NCBI RefSeq assembly: GCF_001704415.2
Contig: NC_030817.1
Location: 54,855,550-54,919,549, forward strand
DNA from: Capra hircus
Taxonomy: Eukaryota > Chordata > Mammalia > Artiodactyla > Bovidae
Reading direction: 5' to 3'
DNA length: 64,000 bases
The notes under the pieces are model-generated. The model saw only the letters and a list, made by a program, of their open reading frames with translations. It did no database searches and was not told the origin of the DNA. Made by a program: the position numbers and the translations under genes. Shown in pieces: positions 24,166 to 35,700 of the stretch; within the stretch, counting starts at the first letter, position 1; the number at the start of each line of letters is the position of its first letter.

Positions 24166-25324
24166 AGGTTCTCTCATTCTTGAGGGTAAAAGCATTCCTG
24201 AGGTAGAGAAAATAATGAGAAACAATGTCTTTTCTAAGGAGAATTATCAGCAGAGCTGTGTTGATGGGAGCTTCTCATTTCTTGCTTGTGAGGTCATTCT
24301 TGTGGACAAAGAGAAGAAACCAGAACTTGGCCTGCCAGAGACCCAGAGGCACCAGGCCAGTTCTGAGCTCAGTTTAATTTGACAAGCCACGAATCTTTTT
24401 CAATGTCGTCCAACATATTACAGGCACTTGATGAATATTAAACAATAACAATAACAAATCACTGTCTTCCACCTGCAGAGCCCCCTTTCAGCTCCAAAAC
24501 CAGAGCTCGGTCAAGCATTTTTGGAAGGAAATTCTGCTTAGCTCCTTGTCCTCCCAACACTCTACCCAGGGCCAGAGAGCTGCTAGGCTACAGTGGTTAT
24601 GGACCATGGCCTTGGCCCACACTGGACAGGGTCCAGCCCCTGCAGAAGTGGGCAGACACCCAGAGAGGAATGAGAAAGAGGCACAGCAGTGGCCCCAAGG
24701 ACTGCCACCAGAGACTCTTAGTCCCACAGTCAGTCCACGAACCCCACCATCAGCCAGAAGGCCTCCATCTGCCCAGCCACCATTCTGCCCTGGCTTCCCC
24801 TCCACCCAGGAGGGCCAGTTCATCTCATATCACCTGTCAATTCTGATCCATCACTCATACTTGTCTGGAGAACTGAACCAAGAAGGAAGTTGGTGGTGGG
24901 TGGTGATTTCCTGGGAGAAGGGAGCGAGGTGGCCTGGGAAGCCAAGATGATACAGAGAAGGAGCCTGTGGGGCTCCTGGGCACAAAAACCTTCCTGTGTC
25001 CCCCGTCTCTTTGATTATAGGAAACAGGCTTCGTTCAGCCTCCATGATCTTCCCTGAGTTCCGACAGGTGGGTTCAAACGATTGCTAATTATGGAAGGGA
25101 AGGGGTTCGAGACAAGGGAGAAATAATCAAGAAAAACAATAGTGCAGCCATGGAGCAAAGTCCTGGTTCCCCATCAAGGGATACACACAATATCTTTGAG
25201 CTGTTTTGCTGAAACTGAGACCCCCTCCAGGTGTGAGAAGTGAGCGGTTAAAGATGGGTATACAGCCCACAAGCATGTAGATCCCAGAGTGTCAGAACCA
25301 GGAGGTTGATGATGCTGATTCCCA
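24166..25324. other. Intergenic, nothing recognised
   Basis: No gene is seen. Open frames on both strands at 24.5-24.95 kb show no domain. Confidence 0.4.
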
Positions 25325-25540
25325 ATTACCTCACCATCAACCAATCAGAAGAATGTCCACGAGCTGATCACGCCCTCTTCAGACCATTACTATGGAACTC
25401 CTCACTACCCACACCAGCTGGGACACACGGTTTTGAGGGTATTAACCCACTGTGGTCCCCTTTGCCTGGTAGAGAAATAAAGCTATTCTTTTCTGTTAAT
25501 CCTTCACCCAAAATTAAATCTCTGTTTCTGAGTCTGAGGC
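25325..25540 (+). mobile_element. Probable solitary endogenous-retrovirus LTR (3' part)
   Basis: A CCAATCAG box at about 25341, a GATCACGCCC block, and an AATAAA at 25476-25481 followed by a pyrimidine-rich stretch resemble an ERV1-class LTR with U3, R and U5 in order. No retroviral coding sequence was seen on either side, so this would be a solo LTR. The borders are not resolved. Confidence 0.45.
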
Positions 25541-26950
25541 CAGACTCAGCTTCCAGGAAGGCATCTTGCTTGAAGATGAGCATCTTGCTTCTGGTCTGCC
25601 TGCACTTTTGCATCTTGCTGAGGTTTGGGTTAGGGGCCATATATTATCTACTTGTTTGAAAAAAAAAAAAAAAGCTAAAATTCAAATACTTTAAAGGCAG
25701 GATAGAGAAGTTGCCTTTAAGAGAAATGGGACAGAGAACTGTGTTCTGTTACAAAGTCAGCCACTGTGGAGGGAGGGGCAAAAGACAGAGATTCACTGAA
25801 TTTTAGGTTCTTCATGGTTAACCAGAAAAAAAAAAAAATCCTGGTTGAGTTACAGATGGCAAAGTGTGTTTGTCTTAGATCCCACCCCCTCCGTGTGCAG
25901 ACTTTCAAATCAAGCAGAATCACCACCCATCACTAATGAAAGTACCCCACCTCGGCCCTGTGTTTCCACTTCTCCCTCTGTGCTCAGGGGAATAAAGGAT
26001 AGAAGAAATCATCCAAGCAGGGAGATTACAAGGTTCAGAAGAGGCAGGAAGTGAGGGAAACCAACGTTCAGAGTTTAGAGAATGGAAGGATGTGTCACAA
26101 AGGAACAAAGAAGAAGAAGAAAAGAAAAAGCCGAGTGCCCTAAGGCATCAGCTGCGTGTAGTGAACTCACTGCTCTCCTGTGCACCCGGAACAGTCCTCG
26201 TTAGGAACCATCCTGGGCAGAGCTGAGAAAATTGTCACTCAGATTATTATCTGTGTTCTGTGGTTCCCAGGAGGGACTCAGTGGAGAGGGGCCACATGAG
26301 ACCATTCAAATAAGCAGAAGGGGCTCATCCGCACACAGACCCAGACTTCCCAAGAAGCAGCGGGGCCACGGGACAGAAGCAAAGGTAACAATGATGGAGC
26401 TGCCCCCACTCTGATGAATATTTATGTTGTTTTGGATTTCTTCTAGACCAGAAACTCCGTGGGGAAATGGCCTCGCTCACTGCAGGTTCCCCCAGCACCA
26501 GCCCGGCACGGGGAACACAGGAAGTGCTAAGTAAAGACTCACCAACAGAGATAAGCAGTGGTCCAGCATCAGCAGACCTGAGGAACACTAGGATGGCTGG
26601 GGTGACTCAGCTGAGGGCGCCAGAGGAAAACCCATTTTATGGATGCAAGAATGAGGCCAGAGGTAAAGCAGTCTCTGTCCTTCGCCACCGACCCGCCAAT
26701 GAGTGCCTGGTAGATGGCCACACGTCTTGGTCACAGCTGGGTCCTCTAGACCCGCCGGGACCTGGCATCTGCCTGTGTCAGAGGGCCTGTAGGACATGGG
26801 GTTCTGGAGAGGAATCCAGGGAGAGGGACACAGCCAGGGCTGTCACCGTGAGCTTGGAAGGAGGGGACGGATGCAGCATGACCAATGCCAGGGAAGAGCC
26901 TCCTGAGGAGTGGCGGGCCCCCGTGGCCCTGCCATGAGCCCCACCGTACC
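25541..26950. other. Intergenic, nothing recognised
   Basis: A-rich runs occur at about 25660-25673 and 25828-25840. No gene is seen; the 156-residue plus frame at 26467-26937 has no family similarity I can recognise. Confidence 0.4.
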
Positions 26951-27160
26951 TGTGTGCTTACTGGCTCAGTCGTGTCTCACTCTGCAACCCCACAGGCTGT
27001 ATGTAGCTCGCCGGGCTCCTCTTGTCCATGGGATTTCCCAGGCAAGAATACTGGAGTGGGTAGTCTTTCCCTTCTCCAGGGGATCTTCTCGACCCAGGGA
27101 TCAAACCCAGGTTTCCTGCATTGCAGGCGGATTCTTAACCAGCTGAGCCAAGGGGAGCCC
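26951..27160 (-). mobile_element. Bov-tA SINE
   Basis: ACTGGCTCAGTCGTGTCTCA through CAAGAATACTGGAGTGGGTA to TTAACCAGCTGAGCCAAGGG. Confidence 0.87.
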
Positions 27161-28376
27161 ATGAGCACCACAGATCTCCCTTTATGCAGACTTTAAGCTC
27201 CAGGCACTGGAGAAAATGTGCTTTGGACTGGGCATGGGTGGGAGAGGCCCCAGGCTTAAGGGCTTCTACCCAGGATGTCAGCACGCCCAGTCAACTAGAC
27301 GGCCAGCACAGGAAACTGAGGAGTCTATGTATTCGGCTGAAGGAAAGGGTGTCACAGAACGTGAGGCCCCAGAAAGCCCTCTGTAAGGCAGCAGGACATG
27401 GTCAGGGAGCGCGCTGAGAAGTTTGCTGAGATCAGAGCCAGCCAAGTTCAAAACCCACCTGAACTTGGCTCCTGGAGGTTGTGCCTTGGCTGTGTAATGA
27501 GAATGGACAACCTGGGGACACTCCAGGTGCTCTCACCCAGGGAGACAGGGAGTTGGAGGCAGGCAGGGGACACAGTGGGAAGGCCTGGCTGGTCACTGCT
27601 GGAAGCCAGCCCCACAGGCTAGATCCTCTCTTCAGGGATCACACTGCCCAGACACACCAGCTGGACGCACTGACATGGGCCAGGCCCAGTGAGGGAGGCA
27701 GCATGGCAATTTCTCTCCCTATTTTACAGATTTGAAAACTGAGGCCCCAAAGGGTGAGAGAAGCTGTTCAAGGCCTCCTGGCCAGCAAAGAGTAACCGGA
27801 CACTCAGGCCTGGTCCCTGCCCTCTTGGGTGGGCGGGGGGAGGGGGGAGGGGTTCTTCCCATCCCTCTGGGCCTTGTCCCCTTCATCCTATCTCCATCTC
27901 TGTCCAACAGATACTTTTGGGGTGCACCCCTGGCGCCTGGCATTCTCTGCCCACAGGGTCACTCACTGCCCATCAGCCGCTGTGGTCCTGGGCTTAGGCC
28001 AGAGGAAAGTCCCGAGGGCCTCAGCTCATAGTCCTTGGGAACTGCCTTGAGGGGAACTGGCCCATCCTCTGCCCAGAGCTTGGGTCCCCCATTCTTGAGC
28101 CAGGGAACTCAGGACACAGCTCCCCCCGGCACACCTTCAGCCCCTGGGGCAGATGTAGCCCCAGGAAGTTCCAGCTCACATGTGCACACAGCACCTTATT
28201 GGGGTGCCTTCACCCCACAGGTTCCAATTGTGGGTCTGTGTCCCCAATACCAGGCCATGGAAGGCCACATGGGGCTCCCCAACCTGGGGCTCTCCCAGAA
28301 ACGTGAGCTCAGCCCAGCTCTCAAGGACAGCCCCTGATGCCCTACCATCCTGGTGGCAGGAGAAGGGGCCCTCTGT
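27161..28376. other. GC-rich intergenic stretch with a MIR remnant
   Basis: A reversed MIR (CCCTATTTTACAGATTTGAA) lies at about 27690-27790, followed by a strong G-rich tract at 27826-27854. No gene is seen. Confidence 0.45.
27826..27854 (+). repeat. G-rich tract with G-quadruplex potential
   Basis: GGGTGGGCGGGGGGAGGGGG plus further G runs provides at least four G3+ runs with short loops on the plus strand. Confidence 0.7.
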
Positions 28377-28386
28377 GTACCTGAAG

Positions 28387-28657
28387 AAGGCACTGGCACC
28401 CCACTCCAGTACTCTTGTCTGGAAAATCCCATGGATGGAGGAGCCTGGTGGGCTGCTGTCCATGGGGTCACTAAGAGTCGGACACAACTGAGCGATTTCA
28501 CTTTCACTTTTCACTTTCCTGCATTGGGGAAGGAAATGGCAGCCCACTCCAGTGTTCTTGCCTGGAGAATCCCAGGGATGGGGGAGCCTGGTGGGCTGCC
28601 GTCTATGGGGTCACACAGAGTCGGACACGACTGTAGCGACTTAGCAGCAGCAGCAGA
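28387..28657 (+). mobile_element. BOV-A2 SINE
   Basis: Two A monomers in sequence end in GACTTAGCAGCAGCAGCAG. The target-site duplication GTACCTGAAG is exact at 28377-28386 and 28658-28667, so the ends are secure. Confidence 0.93.
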
Positions 28658-28975
28658 GTACCTGAAGGTCACACTCTCCATAGGGAACTTCAGTTTCTGA
28701 CACAGAAGCGATGCCTCAGAAGGATGCAGGCTTCCAGCCAGGCCACTCAATCACATCCGGGACCACAGCCCCCTCCCTCACCCCTCACCTAGTTGGCCAG
28801 AGCGACAGGGTCATCTCTGAGCTCACTCTGTTACCACCTACCCCTCCCTGATGGCCTCCAAGATGGATCACCTTAGCTCTCCCAGCTCCCAGGAGATCCT
28901 GTGCCCAGTTCATCTGCAGTCCCCCTTAACTGGACCATAAGCACATGGAAGATGTCTGTTAAAGAGGATCCCGGG

Positions 28976-29103
28976 GGACCTCCTGGTGGTCCAGTGGCTA
29001 AGACTCCATGTTCCCAATGCAGGGAGCCCAAGTTTGATCCTTGGTCAGGGAACTAGATCCCACATGCTGCAACTAAGACCCAGCACAACTAAATAAATAA
29101 AAA
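28976..29103 (+). mobile_element. CHR-2-type SINE
   Basis: GACCTCCTGGTGGTCCAGTG, GATCCTTGGTCAGGGAACTA and ATGCTGCAACTAAGACCCAG, then an AAATAAATAAA tail. Confidence 0.84.
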
Positions 29104-29230
29104 GTGAAAGTGTTAGTTGCTCAGTCATGTTCGATTCTTTGCAACCCCATGGACTGTAGCCTACCAGACTCTGTCCATGGAATTCTCCAAGCAACAATAC
29201 TGGAGTGGGTAGCTATTCCCTTTTCCAGGG
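29104..29230 (-). mobile_element. Truncated Bov-tA SINE in a CHR-2 tail
   Basis: GTTAGTTGCTCAGTCATGTT through AACAATACTGGAGTGGGTAG to TCCAGGGG. The tRNA-derived half is missing. AAATAAATAAA lies on both sides, so it inserted into the CHR-2 tail. Confidence 0.8.
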
Positions 29231-30422
29231 GAAATAAATAAATACGTAATTTTTTTTAACCCCAGAAAATTTCAGGTGACAAAGAGAGGGAAGACTAGTA
29301 AGGCTGTGTATTCATTGAGTTCTTTGTACGCACGTGATGAAAAGCCCTTTATGCTCATCGATTTGTCCTGACAACAGTTCAGCGATGTGGGGACTGCTCT
29401 CATCCACCTGCTGGGATGAGAGAACTAAGGAGGTGACACAGACGAGAAGAGTCTAGGCCGGATTCACAGCCAGGCAGCCTCGCCCCAGCCTCACATGCTC
29501 ACCGCACGGCACAGCTCTGCTTTTCCTACCTAATAAAGGACCGATTCCCACGGGGCTTTTTCTAAAAATAAGCATGGCTCTGATTCATTTTAATTTGCAT
29601 GGCACACAGTAGGTGTTCTCTGAATATCTATAAACGAGTAATAAACAAATGACATAAACATGGACACAAAAGCAAATACTGGAGGAGGGAAGAAGCTAAA
29701 TATACACAGTCTCTGTTCTGAGACTTCAGCAGCAACACCTCCCCCGTTCTGTGTGTGTGTTACAGACGTGTGTGTCTCATACACAAACGCAGGCGCACAC
29801 ACAAGTCTATGATCTCAAAGTTGAGAAGATGAATATTAATCACTTCTACAAAACAGGTTTGAGACTCCTCCATCCTTCAAGTTGTGCTTGAAAAATGTTC
29901 CCACGGTGAATTTCAACATTGCTTCTGCTAATCTTGCTAAGAGGACTAGAGCTGATGGCACTAAACCTCTGCTGTCTTTATACAGTGGCACCTGGGCTTG
30001 GTGAAGCTGCAGGAGGTGAGAGCTCAGGGCTTCTCTGCAGGCCTCCGTGGGATCCGTCCAGCTCCCGTCCTCTCTATCTGCCTGTGGGAGCCCAGTAGGG
30101 CCTGAAGCATCCAGGGACAATGGCTCCCACCTTTCACTGTGCAGCTCACAGCAGGCGCGCAGGTGGAAGGGGCTTCCGTGCTCCCATTGTGCGCGTGCGT
30201 GCATGCATGCGTGCATGTCCCAGGGAGTCCAAAGCAGTCCCACATTTAAAGATTCTCTCATGATTCCCTTAAATACAGCCGTGCATGTTATAAACATAGA
30301 TCCAAATTTGGGATTCAGAGATGGATTGTTGCTCTATCTCGGCTGGACTGTGCACTCTCCTCCCTCCTTACTTTAGACACACTTTAGCCTTTAATAAATA
30401 ATGAGTTTTAAAATGGGGACAG
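29231..30422. other. Intergenic with old remnants
   Basis: A MIR-like remnant lies at about 29310-29445 and an L2 tail at about 29585-29640 (GGCACACAGTAGGTGTTCTC). TG/CA runs occur at 29752-29800. No gene is seen. Confidence 0.45.
30189..30218. repeat. Alternating purine-pyrimidine tract (Z-DNA-prone)
   Basis: TGTGCGCGTGCGTGCATGCA continues as TGCGTGCATG, a near-perfect alternating run of about 30 bp. Confidence 0.75.
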
Positions 30423-30725
30423 GGCTTCCCTGGTGGCTCAGTGGTAAAAGAATACACCTGTCAATGCAGGAGACACAGATTCCATTCCTAGTCTGGGAAG
30501 AGCCCACACGCCGCGGAGCAACTAAGTCCATGGGCCACAGTTCCTGGGCCAGTGCTGAAGAGTACGGGGGCCGCACCTGCTAGAGCCTACGCTCCCTAGA
30601 GCCTGTGCTCTGCCACAGAGAAGCCACTGAAATGAGAAGCCTGAGAACCTCAACTGGAGAAAAGCCCCAAGCAGCAATGAAGACCGAGCACAGCCAAAAG
30701 TAAAAGAAGTAAAAATTTTAAAAAT
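30423..30725 (+). mobile_element. CHR-1-type SINE (long form)
   Basis: GGCTTCCCTGGTGGCTCAGT, CGCCGCGGAGCAACTAAGTC, AGAGAAGCCACTGAAATGAG and CAACTGGAGAAAAGCCCCAA follow the long element. Confidence 0.85.
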
Positions 30726-30726
30726 A

Positions 30727-30925
30727 TGAAAGTGTTCGTTGCTCAGTTGTGTCTGACTCTTTGCCATCCCACAGACTGTAGTCCTCCAGGATCCTCTGTC
30801 CATGGGATTCTCCAGGCAAGTATACCGGAGTGGGTAGCCGTTTCCTTCTCCAGGGGATCTTCCCAACCCAGGGATCGAACCTGCGTCTCCTGCATTGCAG
30901 GCAGATTCTTTACCGCCTGAGCTAA
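30727..30925 (-). mobile_element. Bov-tA SINE
   Basis: The reversed element directly abuts the tail of the preceding CHR-1: TTCGTTGCTCAGTTGTGTCT to TCTTTACCGCCTGAGCTAAC. Confidence 0.87.
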
Positions 30926-33339
30926 CAATCTTAAAAAGCTCAGCTGGAAGGGAACCCAGAATTCTCCAGGACAGAGCTTGCTCAGCATCCTCCAGGTCAA
31001 GGGTCAGCAGGTGTGTCTGACTTGGCTACTTGGAGCTCCTTCCAAGGTCCCCTTCTACGGCTTCAGAATCAAGCAGTAGATTGATCTCACTCCTTCCTAA
31101 CACTGATGTTCTGGAGACAGAGATCTTTCTGCTCCCTTTTTAAGAGGTTTATAAAAGTCCAGGTTACTCTAAACAAACTCCTAGTTGCTCCATTTTGCTC
31201 CCTGTGATGAGAACCTAGTTTTATGTCCTGACACTGAAAGGCGAGCAAGAAGCTTAAGTTACTCCGCTACCCCGTGGCCACTGAGAGAACTGCACTTTCC
31301 ACATGGGTCAGAAGCTGGTTCCAAAACAATGAAGTCTCAGAGCCGAAAAGAATTTTTTAATCTATCATAGGGATGAGCACCTCATAAAAGGGTCCACGGT
31401 AGTTATTAATTGGACCAGAAATTGCCTGTTTTCATACAATTATCCATAAATGTTCTTGCGTTAAAAGGGACTGATTCGTACCAGTATGATTAGAAACTAC
31501 CTCCGGGGTTTGTCCAGTTAATCCTCCTGCCTCAAGGAAGGATGTCCTTCAACCTTTTCAGGAAAAAGATATCGCTGCCATTTCTGAAGAGGATCTGGAG
31601 GGGTGTCACAATCTCTTGCTAACCACATGTGAAGGTCAGAGAGGCAGAGGTTTTCTCTGAAGTCAACCCCAAACAAGAGCAATCCCTTTCAAATTAGATT
31701 ATGTGAGTTCAGGTTGGAGTGTCAGCACTTACTTGTTCTGAGCCTTGTTTTTTTCATCTGTGAAGTGGGAGGGCTTCCAGAGTCATGCCTAATGGTGGTA
31801 TCAAACAACATGTGTGCAAAATTATGTTGTAAAGCATGAAGTTCAGTGGAAACTAGGCTCCCGGTCATTCTCATCAAATGTTGCAAAGTGGCAGAAGTAT
31901 TTCACACAGGGGCAGGTGGCTCAAAATTAGGTCCTCAAACAGAGCCAGGAGAAACAAAGAAGTGGAGAGACATTTATCACATATCCTCCTGTTCATAAAG
32001 CATGCAGAGTGGGAGCCCACTTATGAAACAGTGACCTGTTAATTAAAGAGTAATCACCCTCACCCACAGCAACACTGGCAGGGGGCAGGGAGACCCAGGG
32101 GCTCCGTGACAGAGGGCTTGCCCTGATCAGGGAAAACATCTGTTCTTGATTTTCTGGAGTTCTGGTTTCAAATATTCCAGTCTATTGCTCCCATAAGGAC
32201 ATATGTGTTTGGAGGGGTCTGGCAGTTGGGGTGCAGGAAATACAGTCCTCGAAGCCCTGGAATCTGTCATGATTCACCCCTGCAGTGCCCTTCTGAAACA
32301 GAGACAACTACAAATGAAAAACCCTCACTGGGGTTTGTGAAATCCCAGTCCTGAAGTGTAGGGCTCTCACGGTCTCCACCCTCACTATGGAGTCTGAGGG
32401 TGACCTCTTGAGGAAGCAAGGGACCCGAGGCTGGACCCAGAATCCTCTCAAGTCTGCAGCTGACCCCAACTGTCCCTGGACCAGGACGAGTAAAAACCCC
32501 TCCTTGGAGCACAGGCACAGCTGATAGCTGGGCGTCCTCTAGTGGACGATGAGGGGAAGACCATCTGGAGAGATGCAAAATGAAACCTAACCACCCACAA
32601 GCCAAGTTGAGTTTTTTCTCCCAGATTTTCTTTCCTCCGCTACAAAACTGCCAGCACACATCTGCTTCCACGTTGACTGGCAAGCAGATTCCGGGCCCGC
32701 CTACGATCCAGCCCAGGGAACGACCTTCAATTCATAACAAATCACAGAAACCTTGGAAATTTTTCTGAACGGCAGCTCTCTCCACCTCCAAGAAAAACAA
32801 TGAAGTTGGGTTTGGGGGAGGCTGGCTCCCTTGATGTGTTTCTCACATGGTTCTCCTGGTTTAGGGAACTTTCAAGTCTGGGCATCTAACGCAGGCACAA
32901 CCCTTTCAAATAGGAGCTCTGAAAACCGAGACAAATAGTGGCTGTTCTTTTTAAAACACATCACTTCATTTGCAAAGCGTTTTGGTCTTTTTATTTGTCC
33001 CTTTAAAGCATAAAATCCACTCTGCCGCGCACACCCATTCCTGTGAAATAGATTCCAATAATGCTTCAGGCAGATGCACTCTTCCTATTTTGTGGGCATG
33101 CAAGGAGGTAAGCCTACATTTTCATGGAAGTTTAAAATTGTCATCAAAATGGAATTATTTATATAAGTGTTATTAATCTTTGTTTATATTTTTACAATTA
33201 CTTTTTTCATGGTTTTTCAATACTGATACAACCAGTTAAATGTAATAACAGTATTTGAATATGGATAGTTAACAGGAATTTTGGATCAGATAAGAAGATC
33301 AAAGACCACTGGGATTTCATTATTAGTCATCTTATACTT
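30926..33339. other. Repeat-poor intergenic stretch
   Basis: About 2.4 kb contain no SINE or LINE I can name and no credible gene. The minus frame at 32267-32683 lacks any domain. A gap this long without repeats is unusual in this window. Confidence 0.45.
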
Positions 33340-33500
33340 GGTTCCTCTGAGCATTGAGCACCTTGTCAGACTCCTTACATACATAATCTTGTTTAAACTT
33401 CCCAACACCTCCATGAAGCAGGATTATTATTTCCATTTTATTGTTTAAGGACACTAAACAGAGCCACTAAATGATCGTGCAGGGATTCACACCACACCCG
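33340..33500 (-). mobile_element. MIR SINE
   Basis: ATACATAATCTTGTTTAAAC, then TTATTATTTCCATTTTATTG and AAGGACACTAAACAGAG, follow the reversed MIR core. Confidence 0.6.
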
Positions 33501-33639
33501 TCTGGTGGAAAAGCCTGGGATCTTTCCACCCTGCTTTACTGCCTCCTTTGTAAGTATTATCACTGCTGGTAAGGACAGGACAGCCTACTTCCAAAGTACC
33601 CTAAACCAGAGGAAGCTGACTGAATAGAAAATATTTTTA

Positions 33640-34275
33640 AAGACAGATAGAATTTCAACTCAGAAAGGTCAGATTGAAGTAATACTTAATCTGACCACAA
33701 CGGCATGAAACTAGAAATCAACCACTGAAAACGAAATGAGAAAAAAAATGATTACACGGAGACTAAACTACAAGCTGCAAAGAAACCAATGGGTCAACAA
33801 TGAAATCAAAGAGGAAATTTAAAAATACTTACTTTGAGAAAAATGACAATAAAAATATAAACATACAGAACCTATAGGATGCAGCAAAAGCAATTCTTAG
33901 AGGGGAGTTCATAGCAATATAGGCCTTGCTCCTGAAACAAGATAGATCTCAAACAAGGGGAGCTCATAGCAATAGAGGCCTTGCTCCTAAAACAAGATAG
34001 ATCTCAAACAACTCGACCTGAAAGAACTAGAAAAAGAAGAAAAAGCAAAACCCAAAGTCAACAGAAGGAAGAAAATGTTAAAGATCAGATAAGAAATAAA
34101 TAAAACAGAGATTAAAGAAACTAGAAAAAAATTAAAAACCAAGAGCTGGTGCTTTGAAAGGATAAGCAAAGTTGACAAACCTCTGGCCAGGCTCACCAAG
34201 AAGAAGAGAGAAAGGACCCAAATAAACGAAATAAGAAACGAAGGAGAAAGAATAAACAATACTGCAGAAATATAA
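33640..34275 (+). mobile_element. Old L1 internal fragment with a 55-bp tandem duplication
   Basis: GAAACCAATGGGTCAACAAT, GGATGCAGCAAAAGCAATTC, AGAACTAGAAAAAGAAGAAA and AAGAGCTGGTGCTTTGAAAG match an L1 ORF2-like stretch. Stops are frequent and it is non-functional. Confidence 0.72.
33902..34011. repeat. 55-bp tandem duplication (two units)
   Basis: Unit 33902-33956 and unit 33957-34011 differ at three positions. Each begins GGGGAG and ends CTCAAACAA. Confidence 0.93.
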
Positions 34276-35578
34276 AGTAAATGCTTAGAAGGAAAAGACT
34301 GCAGTAATTACATTCAGCAAAATGTTCTCATACAAAGGTGTCTTTAGAAATGTCCTAAATAGTATCTCCCACCCAAATTACACAAACACACTCAGAAACT
34401 AAGACCAAAATCAAATGGTACACAAAACAGCGGTACATATTCCCAAGAGGACACAACATCCAAATTCACCAAAAGCACAACTTTTAAATAACAGATTTGA
34501 AAACATCAACAAATGCTCTTTGCAAAAAGATGCCTTTGGCTTTTCTTTGGAGCACTTACTAAAACATTATAAATAATGTAAAAATAACTTAAAATGATTA
34601 ATTAATCTTAAACTTCACCTTTCCTAAAATAAATGCCTCCGATCTGAGGGCCTGGCTGTTTGATCTGGGAGGAATTTCGTTAGCATTTATGAACTGTCAG
34701 TGTAACTATCTCTTCAAGAGACACATATGATTATTTTAATTCAAGAAGCCAATTCAGCATTTATAAAAGGTAACTCTGTCGGCATGCCCATCCATTTTCT
34801 TTTTGTATTAGTAAGACTGTGCTTCCTAATTTAATTCTGAAGTGTACAATTCTTTAGATTAATGATAATTATGCATATATTAATATATGTTTATGGCAAC
34901 AAATTAAAATAGGGAAACTATTCTCAAAATTTCAAGAGCAATGAAAATGATGTCTTGTTAGATCTGATTGTTCTTCCTTACCTTGGTGCTTCTCTTGGCC
35001 AAATGGCCCCGATAAGCAGAGACTGGTTACCCCTGCATCCCGACCCAGCACAGGATTTGACGCATGGTTGGGGCTCAGTTTCTTTAATGTACCTGTAATA
35101 ACAACTTCTGGGGTGCAGGTTTGATCCCTAGCAAGGCCTCTAAATATCACCAAGGACAGACATACCTCCAAGCTTATTGCAATCTGGCAATAAATAAGGG
35201 CTTTCAGAACCAAACTGTTTGGTCCCCATCAGGTGGACAGGCTCAGAGAGGTGAGGGCAGCCCCGAGTCCCCTACGCAGGCCTTCCCACTGTATTCCGGT
35301 GCTTCTCTCTCAGGCCTGTGCAGCTGGGGCCTCAGAGCATGCCCACCTCCCAGAAAAGCAGCATCTTCAAGGTAAATCCCAGCAGCTCTTCTCTTCTACA
35401 ATGGCTGACCAGCTGCCACATTCTCTGAGTGGGGTAGCCCAGGCAAACACAACAAGCAGTGTGATGGGCCTTGCTTCATGTCCAGGTAGGTGAGTGCAGA
35501 GTGTCTTCTCTAGAGGCTGGCAACTGGGAAAGGGGGCAGATTTTAAAAAGGGGAATTTCAGGGAACAGAAGTGAAAAT
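34276..35578. other. AT-rich intergenic stretch, no gene
   Basis: 34.5-34.92 kb is AT-rich, repeat-free and dense in ATTA-type motifs (GATTAATTAATCTTAA). No gene is seen. Confidence 0.4.
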
Positions 35579-35700
35579 CAGTGGTCCAGTGGTTGACTCC
35601 AGGCTTCCACTGTGGGGGGCACAGGTTTGATCCCTGATTGGGGAGCTAAGATCCTGCATGCCATGTGGTATGGTCAAAACATAAAACAAAAATAATGATG
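35579..35700 (+). mobile_element. CHR-2-type SINE, 5'-truncated
   Basis: AGTGGTCCAGTGGTTGACTC, GTTTGATCCCTGATTGGGGA and CCATGTGGTATGGTCAAAAC. Confidence 0.75.

Noticed and set aside
32267..32683. 138-codon minus-strand frame
   Set aside because: No recognisable family and no supporting exon structure nearby.
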